From positions 9,207,033 through 9,271,032 of the forward strand of contig OY997643.1 in assembly GCA_963921795.1 (NCBI GenBank): a stretch of 64,000 nt of DNA. The letters run 5' to 3'. The stretch is from Nannobrachium achirus (Eukaryota; Chordata; Actinopteri; Myctophiformes; Myctophidae). Below the pieces are notes generated by a model. It made no database searches. It saw only the letters and a list, made by a program, of their open reading frames with translations, and was not told the origin of the DNA. Below are positions 56,103 through 64,000 of this stretch, in pieces. The position numbers were made by a program, and so were the translations under genes. Position 1 is the first letter of the stretch, and each line of letters opens with the position of its first letter.

Positions 56103-58193
56103 TAGTAGGGGGAAATAAGGGTTGAACCATTACGCGTTGGATACACGCACCAACTTTGGTACACATGTCCCTTGGGTCATCCTAAAACATCCTAGAAGGG
56201 GTGCCCAAAAAAATCTTAAACAGGAAGTGAGTTATGGACAAAATTCAAAATGGCCGTCTAAACTGTTGACCGTTGACTCAAAAGACACCAAGATAATCTC
56301 CAAAAAGCATGAAATTTGGTACACATGTCCCTTGGGTTATCCTAAAACATCCTAGAAGGGGTGCCCAAAAACTCTTAAACAGGAAGTGAGTTATGGACAA
56401 AATTCAAAATGGCAGTCTAAACTGTTGACCGTTGACTCAAAAGACACCAAAAGAATCTCCAAAAAGTATAAGATTTGGCACACATGTCCCTTGGGTCATC
56501 CTAAGACATCCTAGAAGGGGTGCCCAAAGAAATCTTAAACAGGAAGTGAGTTACTGACAAAATTGAAAATGGCCACCTACAGTATTGGCAATTTACTCAA
56601 AAGACAACTTAAGAATCTCATAAAAGCATAAAACTGGGCACAATTTTGTCCCTTGTGTCATCCTAACACATACTAGTAGGGTTTTCCAAAATAATCTGAA
56701 ACAGGAAGTGAGTTATTGACTAATTTAAAATGGCCACCTACAGTGTTGACAGATGAAGCAAAGACACCTTAATGAATGTCATAAAGGCATGAAATGTGGT
56801 ACAAATGTCCCTTGAGTCTTAACGCATCCTACAAGGGGTGCCCAAATAGGTTTTAAACTGGAAGTGAGTTTTTGTCTGACCATGACCATGCACCTAAAGC
56901 AGTTGACACAAAAGAAAACATAAAGGGAAATTATTTGGCATGTACTGTACATTAAGTGTTCCTTATTATATCCCAGAAGGGGTTATTTATTTGTTTGGGA
57001 AGGGACCATATTGAAGAAATTTGGCTGTTTAAACAGTTGACAACTGCACAGTCTGCATAAACCTGGTGTATTTTCCAGTCTACTTTCTGCGTACATCATC
57101 TTCTCCACTCCCTCCACTGGCTCCATGTTGCTGCCCGCACAGAGTAAACACTGATGCTGTCCTTCAAAGCAGCCAAAAATATGGCACCTCCAATCCTCCA
57201 TGCCTAAAAAAAGGTTGAACCCTACATCTTGGGCAGCCTCTAGCTAGCAAGAGCGTCCATAGGTGTCCATGAATCAGCAACGCATCCATATGTTTCAGGA
57301 GATGGTAGAGATTGCAGGTTTCTGGACCAAATGCCAGATTGGTAAACTGCTCGATTTGAATGTTTGTAGCAGTGCAACCTGTATGGGAGGAATGGTTTCC
57401 ATTGAGAGACAATTTTGAGCTAACATGTCCCTCCTTATCATTGACATTTTCAATGTCAATTGTCTTGTCATACAGAACACAGGTGTATATTTCAAGCACT
57501 GTAAAACTGTTTGATTTCTGGGTGAACGCTTCAAAAGGATTAACCATACAAATAAATAACCCCTTCTACTCAATATGTACCAACTTATATAGGCTTTTAT
57601 GAAGTCCCTTTTTAGGCAACCCTTGTAGGATGTGTCGAGATCACCCAAGGGACATTTGTACCACATTGCATGCTTTTATGAGATTATTTAGGTGTCTTTG
57701 CTTCATCTGTCAACACTGTATGCGGCCATTTTTTTATTTAGTCAATAACTCACTTCCTGTTTCAGATTACTTTGGGCACCTAGGATGTCTTAGGATAACC
57801 CAAGGGACATGTATGCCAAATTGTATGCTTTTATGAGATTCTTTAGTTGTATTTTGAGTAAATCGCCAATACTGTAGGCGGACAATTTTGTCAGTAACTC
57901 ACTTCCTGTTTCAGATTTCTTTGGGCACCCCTTCTAGGATGTCTTAGGATGACCCAAGGGACACATGTGCCAAAGTGTATGCCTCTATGAGATTCTATAG
58001 GGTTTTAAGGCAATAGCCAACACTATAGGCGGCCATTTTTAATTTTGTCCATAACTCACTTCCTGTTTAAGATTTTTTTGGGCACCCCTTCTAGGATGTT
58101 TTAGGATGACCCAAGGGACATGTGTACCAAATTTGGTGCTTGTATCCAACGCGTAATGGTTTGGTCATTTTTTGCCCTTATTTCCCCCTACTA
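56103..58193. mobile_element. 2.1 kb foldback with tandem units in the arms
   Basis: Perfect 19-bp ends TAGTAGGGGGAAATAAGGG. Each arm holds 4-5 diverged units of ~150 bp, each with ACACATGTCCCTTGGGTCAT, CATCCTAGAAGGGGTGCCCA and AACAGGAAGTGAGTTATGGA. Centre ~56890-57600 is unique, with a weak minus-strand frame of no recognised family. Architecture parallels 40571-44315. Confidence 0.9.
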
Positions 58194-59033
58194 AAAGCAA
58201 TCTGTTGGACATTGAGTTTGATATGTCCATTCTAAACAACTTTTGCAGTGGGCCGCTAGGCTAGGGGTAGCCTTACATTAATTCGCTCCTGTAGAAGTTT
58301 CTGCATTGATGACGTTTATGGCTACAGGAGCGTCTTAACGCTTTGACAGACATGTCGGGAGTATGGTCTGCAAAACTGCTACTGCGGCTCTACACATGCA
58401 CACATGCGAGATATATCTTCCGTACAAGTTCGTTAAGGTTTTTGCGACTTGTCCGGTAGCCTTGTTTAATGTATTAGTCCGTATTGTTAAATAAAATGAG
58501 TTTTTACCAAGTGTGTGTCTTTTCCAAATCTAGCATCTCTGGTTTGGTTAAAGATGGCTGCACTTATCACGTGACGTTCATCCATTCCCCCATTCGCTCA
58601 TACAAGGACATGACGTAAGTGTATACGGAAGAATGCACAATAATGCTTCCAGCCACCAACGGGCGCTGTTGCAGCTAACGTTGTAGCAAACGAGGAAAAG
58701 TTGTACACTTGCAACTCATTTTATTTAACAATACGGACTAATAAATTAAACAAGGCTACCGGACAAGTCGCAAAAACCTTGACGAACTTGTACGGAAGAT
58801 ATGTCTCGCATGTGTGCATGTGTAGAGCCGCAGTAGCAGTTTTGCAGACCATACTCCCGACCTGTCTGTCAAAGCGTTAAGACGCTCCTGTAGCCATAAA
58901 CGTCATCAATGCAGAAACTTCTACAGGAGCGGATTAATGTAAGGCTAGGCTAGGGGGCTGCCCGGTGGCGGCCCCCTAGCCTAGCGGCCCACCGGGCATT
59001 TGCCCGGTATGCCAGATGGCCAGTCCGCCCCTG
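58194..59033. mobile_element. foldback (58269-58946) joined to a hAT-like end
   Basis: Arms 58269-58500 and 58715-58946 are inverted (AGCCTTACATTAATTCGCTC and complement), spacer ~214 bp. The segment to 59033 ends GGCCAGTCCGCCCCTG, the complement of a known-style hAT terminus CAGGGGCGGACTGGCC. The matching left terminus is not clear. Confidence 0.75.
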
Positions 59034-59042
59034 CAAACTATT

Positions 59043-59112
59043 CAAAATAGCAGATCTAGGACTACAAGCCCACAATGTTGCAGCATTGTGAGCTTGTAAA
59101 TCGGCCATTTTT
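59043..59112. repeat. hairpin module, diverged copy
   Basis: AATAGCAGATCT ... CTACAAGCCCACAATGTTGC and the complementary right arm GCATTGTGAGCTTGTAAATC. One of the ~18 modules (see findings). Confidence 0.8.
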
Positions 59113-59327
59113 TAGATATGATTATTTGTTTGCTTTAAAATATGTGTTTTAAATGTAGGAAAGAAAATGGGATTTTTTACTTGAGCCGTGACTCGTGACC
59201 CATAAATATAGACCTATATCACTGTTAACAGTCCGAACCTATGGAATTAAGCACCTGCTGATTTAATGCCTGGTGCGTAATTGTGCATTTTACGCGCAGA
59301 GCGCTGCATGCGTACTGGCTTCTTCTG

Positions 59328-59526
59328 CAGAGGCGTCAATTGGGTATGGCAAGCTATGGCAGCTGCCATACCTTGGCTACAAGGGGAAATAATAAAATGT
59401 ACTTTTCATCGTGCCTGTTGCTAAGGTATGGCAACATGACTGGTGTCTTTCATGCGCGTGAGGGCGCGCGTGCAAGACACCAGTCATGTTGCCATACCTT
59501 AGCTTTTTCTGAACTGACGCCACTGT
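59328..59526. mobile_element. small MITE with internal palindrome
   Basis: Ends CAGAGGCGTCAATTG and GAACTGACGCCACTG. Palindrome 59420-59500: TAAGGTATGGCAACATGACT and complement around GCGCGTGAGGGCGCGCG. Confidence 0.7.
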
Positions 59527-59879
59527 TCCTTCTGCATATGGAAAGTGACTTGAAAGCACGGCAGCATTTTAACATATAAGCACGAGTCGACGATACATTG
59601 CCGAGCTATAGATTTCCCAAATAGTCACAGGCTACCACTGTTTTTTGTTTGTCTATGCAATGAAAGAAATGTCTAAAAGTGCTCCCTGAAACACACTTGT
59701 CTAAGGGAAAAGCAGCAGGAGTCTCACAACGACTCGCCGACTCGCTGTAGGCTACAAAGATTGAGGGGGAAAAAATTACAAAGCGCTTCATCCAATCATA
59801 AAAGCTCTTCTTCGTGAAGCCAATCCCATAGCTGTCTCTACGGCACTTTACATTATTCAGCAAGCCGAGCCGAGGATAG

Positions 59880-59912
59880 CTCGGTGCTTTCCGTATGGAG
59901 TAGTAGCCTAAT

Positions 59913-59973
<61 letters not shown>

Positions 59974-60053
59974 CATCAATCGGGGGGAGGGTTGGCTTGC
60001 ATTATTATTGTTTACACTTTTGCTCTCAAATCCAGTGAGAAAGTCTTCTGGAA
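59880..60053 (+). promoter_or_regulatory. probable 5' UTR of the synaptophysin-family gene, with (GA)n
   Basis: A GA run (59913-59969) followed by GC-rich sequence leads into the ATG at 60054. No TATA element is obvious. The transcription start is not determinable. Confidence 0.35.
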
Positions 60054-60291
60054 ATGGATACTGCCAATCAGGTTCGTAAATCACTCAAACTTTTTCCTCC
60101 CTCTCCTTTTAGAAATGTGCACTTAATAATTCATCTGTTAATTGGACATACAGTAGGCTATAGCCGACAGCTAGACCAGTAGGCTATAAATGATTTGAAT
60201 CTTTGTGTAAATTGTCCTTGTGCAGCTTGCATCTTCGGGGACATTCCAAGTGCTGAAATTACCCCTGGGATTTATCCGTGTCTTGGAATGG
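60054..60291 (+). CDS. synaptophysin-family protein (synaptoporin-like), first two coding exons, 3'-partial
   Basis: Four-helix MARVEL-type protein of synaptic vesicle membranes. Exon 1 (60054-60071) codes only MDTANQ before the donor GTTCGT. Exon 2 (60226-60291), after TTGTGCAG, codes 22 residues beginning LASSGTFQVLK and ending GFIRVLEW before GTAAGT. Both junctions are phase 0. An 18-nt first coding exon plus a 66-nt second exon, with a cytoplasmic PLGF-R-LEW segment ahead of the first membrane helix, matches the family's known gene structure. QLAS-GTF-VLK favours synaptoporin over synaptophysin (QLVAGGQFRVVK). The next exon, expected to read FAIFAFATCG, is not found up to 64000, so intron 2 exceeds 3.7 kb. 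Confidence 0.8.
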
Positions 60292-60721
60292 GTAAGTCGG
60301 AAGTTTTGCTTTTGCACGAAATAACTTTATTGATGAAGACGTTCTAGGCTACATTTGCAGATGATGAATTACATGTGTCAGCTGTGTCTCACCCGGATTG
60401 CAGGGCAGGCTGCCCATAGTGTCTGATGTAGATTGGTTGTAGATTGGCTGTTTTTTGGGGCTAATTTCTCCCCCGGTATCTGACGAATGTTGGGGACGGG
60501 GCTCAAGTCAAGTGGTTTATTATAGCCTACCCGACGCGCAGATGATCCAGTTGTCCATGGTTGTGTTTACAGACTTCAGACCCAATGTGCCACACAGAAC
60601 CAATTGGCTGAAAAAGAAAAACCATAACATTCAGCTTCATTAGCATATGAGTTTGGACTTTAGAGAAATGACTGTAGCCAGAAGGAGAGCATAGGCTACA
60701 CACCGTACACATTTGTGTTTA

Positions 60722-60724
<3 letters not shown>

Positions 60725-60769
<45 letters not shown>

Positions 60770-60800
60770 CGTGCGTGTGTGTGTGTGTGTGTGTGTATGC
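60725..60800. repeat. (TG)n microsatellite
   Basis: TG with CG interruptions, ending in GCGCGCGC-type sequence near 60810-60825. Confidence 0.95.
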
Positions 60801-60953
60801 GCGCGCGCTTGCGTGCGCGCGCGTTTGTGGACAGAGGTAGGTATCAGGACAGGTGTGTGAAGATTTTCTCGAGTGAATGAAATTGAGCAATGAAAACCAC
60901 TGCTCATCAGACTTGTGTGTGTCACATTTGGGATGGTATAGAAGGCAGTGGTT

Positions 60954-61225
60954 CTCATAGTGGGGCCTATAGGGACCGTGGAGGGGTCCATTTTTAACCA
61001 TTTTCACCATTTTCACCTATATTGTATACTCTGGATATTCAAAAATATCCAATCTACAAGCTCATTTAAGTGTTTTTGTGACGCACTGAGCTTGCATATC
61101 TTTTTTTTTAAGATTATTATTATTATTATTTACACAGCTCTTGGCACCAACTCTTTTGAGATGGGTGTCTGTCCGCGGCCAAATATAAGTCTCATTTAGG
61201 GGGTCCTTGAGATGGAGAACTCTGA
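60954..61225. mobile_element. hAT-like remnant with a hairpin module
   Basis: Left end CAGTGGTTCTCATAGTGGGG. Module at 61038-61110 is eroded in its centre. GGGGGTCCTTGAGATGGAGA near the right edge resembles the right ends of related elements. Confidence 0.6.
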
Positions 61226-61375
61226 AGAAGCATTGGCATAAGAGCAGACCTCTTGGCTGTTGTTTGGTGTGTGACTAGATAGACACAGACATTATATGTG
61301 CATGGGCCAGGGACGCGCAGAGAATGTTAGAGAGGCAGGGGCTGACATTTCTAAAAGGGTCTTTTGGTGAAAATA

Positions 61376-61450
61376 TTGAAAATAGCAGACCTCCAAGCTC
61401 ACAACGCGTCGCACTGCGACGCGCTGTGAGCTTGGAGGTCGGCTATTTTC
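61376..61450. repeat. hairpin module with compensatory changes
   Basis: GAAAATAGCAGACCTCCAAG ... CTTGGAGGTCGGCTATTTTC. Both arms carry GACCTCC/GGAGGTC where most other modules have GATCTAC/GTAGATC, so pairing is kept although the sequence changed. Confidence 0.9.
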
Positions 61451-62003
61451 GTACTTATACCACACTGAACTAAGCATAAAAAAGGCAATACTGGAGATGT
61501 GGCGTACGGCATGGATTTCTACACAGAGAGGGCAATTCTTTCAACATAAGATGATGTGTTCAAGTTCAGGAGAGTTTGGACAAGGCAATTCTCTTGAATG
61601 CTGCCTTCAGGTATGGCTTGGAAAGGGGGACATTTGCATTTCTTTCACCATAATAAAAACTGCATTCATGGTCTGGAGAGGGCACTTTTTTACAGACGGA
61701 TAAAAGGGCAGGGGCTCAAGCCCCCTTTGATGTACTGTATATGTGTGCACGTGCCTGGTGTGGGCCATGCAGAGCCAAAAGAACAGGCAGACGATGACCC
61801 AAAGCAACATCTGTATGATGATGATAACACTGCAGAGTCCTGTGTGTGGGTGTATGTGCGTGTATGTGCGTGGGTGCGTTCGTGTTTGTGTGTATTCTTC
61901 TGAGACAGGCCTACCTCTATATTGACAGTTCATGAGTAACAATGTAATATAAAAGCATTTATTTTATTATTCGTAATAATACTGAAGTTATTATGAGACT
62001 ATT

Positions 62004-62605
62004 ACCAGTAAGACTCCCTAATCGGGAGATAAGCGACCGCCAGGTCGCATGTATACATGGGCAGTGGCAAGAATCGTCCACATGGTGGCGCTAGAAGAGG
62101 CCCATGTGCAGGTAGATGTGAAGATATTAAGTGGCATGTATGCCTATGTGTTGAGGGAATCTGCGTGGCTAATTGCAACAAAAAGGCATGTGGTGTTCAT
62201 GATTTGCGGAAGGGAGCAAACCAGCAAACTTTAGAAGGCAAACGTTGCCTATCAGGAGGGAATATGGGAAATGGTACAGATGCATGTTGCTGACATGAGT
62301 TGCTAAATAGTGTGTACCACTTTGTGTGATTTTTAGGCAAGATCTGTAGGAGAAGTGTCCATTAATGTTGTCACAAAAAGCAGCCTCATGGTGGCGCTAG
62401 AACAGGGGCATGTGAGAAATGAGGGGCTGAGAGGTTGTGATTTGCCAGCCGAGGAGTGTGTGTGCAAAGTTTGGCATGGATAGGGGCAACGGTGCCGGAG
62501 ATAAGGGTAGGGCCAAAAGTGTGACGTGACGTGACGGACAGACGGAGGAACTGACGGACAACTGCTGGAGGTTTTGATAGTAACTGCGATCTGGCGGTCA
62601 CAATT
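62004..62605 (-). mobile_element. GCGACC-end element, short copy
   Basis: Left GCGACCGCCAGGTCGCA (62033) and right TGCGATCTGGCGGTCAC (62585) form near-perfect 17-bp inverted repeats. AGTAAGACTCCCTA outside the left repeat matches the right end of 11698-12917 in reverse. Contains GTGGCGCTAGAA twice (complement of the TAGCGCCAC unit word). Confidence 0.75.
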
Positions 62606-62739
62606 AGACTACTTACTGTACAGTATGTAAAGTTTACTTTCAGAAATTTTGTTATTATAGGTTTTCCCCCCAAGCAAGAGTTTTCTATATCTGCAACGAT
62701 AGAGGGCGCTGCAGCTTCGAGGTTGACACTTTATTTTAG

Positions 62740-63180
62740 GCTCGGTTTAACCACTTAAACCCCATTGTCCGTATTATTTTTCTTTTTCTTTTGCTAGTTG
62801 TTTTTATCGCTCTGACCTTTGGACACTGCACTATTAGGTTGTGTTAGTAGTTTTTTTTTAGTATTTCTGCTTGTGTTTGACATGATGTAGAGATACTTGT
62901 TGCACTAACTAGCATTGACTGTTATGGTCACTTTGATTTGGGCACTGTATTATATTGATAGTCGTGCTTTAAGACACTTTATGTACGTATATTATTCGTT
63001 CCCTTTCCTGTTGTACCTTGCTCTTACTGTACTTACTGTACTCTGTACTCTGTTCTTGTTTTTTCTTTTTATCTTTTTCATACTTCTCTGTAACTTTGTA
63101 AATAACTTTATACTGCTGTGCTGCCTCTGGGCAACACATTTTCCCCCTTGGGATAATAAAGGTATCTATCTATCTATCTA
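62740..63180 (+). mobile_element. LINE 3' UTR and tail
   Basis: T-rich non-coding DNA ending CCCTTGGGATAATAAAGGTA then (TCTA)n, the 3' end typical of fish non-LTR elements. No coding part is left. Confidence 0.65.
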
Positions 63181-63342
63181 AAGCTTTCGCAGTTAACAGC
63201 TCACACCGCCTCGCGACCTGTTGTTGAGCTGTTCACTGCAAAACTTGCAAAAGCTTTCCCCACAATTACAAAACAGAAATTACACTAGTATAGAGCCCTG
63301 AGGGACTCACGGCTCAACCATATACCATCTTCTATAATATTA

Positions 63343-63415
63343 CCAGGGGCAGCAGTGGCCTAAATGGTAAGATGAGAGAGTTTGTCACAGAATAAAGGTT
63401 TGCGAAGATAAAAAA
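63343..63415 (+). mobile_element. possible degraded tRNA-SINE head
   Basis: GGGGCAGCAGTGGCCTAAAT followed by GGTAAGATGAGAG resembles the A-box half of fish SINEs; no B-box follows. After it: poly-C at 63497-63530 and a hAT-like trace at ~63957. Confidence 0.35.
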
Positions 63416-64000
63416 AAAAAAGATCTGGGAGAGGAAGTGAAAGGTCCCCCACCCCCAAGCTTGGTAATAGGTTTAAAGAGGTGGTGCCATGATTCCCCCC
63501 CCCCCCCCCCCCTCCCCCCCCCCTCTAAAACATGATTATCAGGTATTATGATTATACTAGGAGGAAGATTTTTTCCAAAAAAGTAAACAGAAAGAGTTAA
63601 AAAAAAAATCTTATGTGGCCACACCCCCAGTTCATTAAGTATGCATGGATGTCATGGTGGGTGGTGACCCAGCTGATATAGCCACACCCCACAGTGTTGG
63701 GTGAATGGTAATTGGGGAGGAGTTGATACTGTGACACATAGTATCTGTGTTTTTTAACTGACACTTTTGACCACAAGGTGACAGCTTCCAAGAGAAAACA
63801 AACAAATACTAAGAGAATACATCATTTCTCAAAAAAACCAGGGGGGCTAATGAAGTACTTTCAACCTCCTAGACACATGAAAAACAGAAAAAGTACAAAA
63901 CTATGGCACCGCCTCTTTAAAGTGGAGTGATTTGGAGGCTATATTAACTCATTTAGCTGGGGTCCCTGGACACTATTTTGATAACCACAGATTTAAATAA

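Larger units (their letters stand above)
60292..64000 (+). other. second intron of the synaptophysin-family gene
   Basis: Repeat-rich, contents listed separately. No further coding exon of this gene is seen. The remaining parts show no recognised features. Confidence 0.65.

Noticed and set aside
60292-64000. Third exon of the synaptophysin-family gene in the window
   Set aside because: No frame reads FAIFAFATCG or a similar first membrane helix with an acceptor; the hydrophobic frame at 62915-63181 is T-rich LINE tail.

Overview
The window is vertebrate nuclear DNA, almost certainly from a ray-finned fish. It has short GT-AG introns, a sarcomeric myosin heavy chain gene with the canonical vertebrate exon sizes, long CA/CT/GACA microsatellites, and a dense load of fish-type MITEs, hAT elements, TTAA-target elements and LINE fragments. 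I cannot name the species.

Layout. 1-5085: non-coding, dominated by a ~3.7 kb AT-rich tandem array (about 715-4380). 5086-24773 (+): 37 coding exons of a skeletal, fast-type myosin heavy chain, running from residue ~118 of the motor domain to the stop codon, with a polyA signal at 24858. The first coding exons (~117 residues) are not in the window. Exon 20266-20389 is 2 nt short, which creates an in-frame TGA about 175 residues before the normal end. 25640-28270: two LINE fragments. 28300-44695: gene-free DNA built from MITEs, microsatellites and foldback elements, many carrying one recurring palindromic module. 44700-48777 (-): a four-exon class A GPCR of 338 codons, P2Y/LPA-receptor-like. 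48800-59900: more repeats, including several large foldbacks. 60054-60291 (+): the first two coding exons of a synaptophysin-family gene (synaptoporin-like), which runs off the right edge. 60300-64000: its second intron, with TE fragments.

The three genes are unrelated in function: muscle thick filament, cell-surface receptor, synaptic-vesicle membrane protein. What ties the window together is the effect of repeats on gene structure. (1) The first GPCR intron is exactly one hAT-type element plus one copy of its 8-bp target duplication, so splicing restores the uninterrupted reading frame; this looks like an intron made by a DNA transposon. (2) Four myosin introns carry tandem copies of the adjacent splice junction, in one case ten 47-bp units. 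(3) A hairpin with arms of about 30 bp occurs at about 15-18 sites in several different element families, and some copies show compensatory changes in both arms. (4) The myosin frame lesion suggests a recently decaying gene copy or a sequence error. All calls come from reading the sequence by eye, without alignments or database searches.
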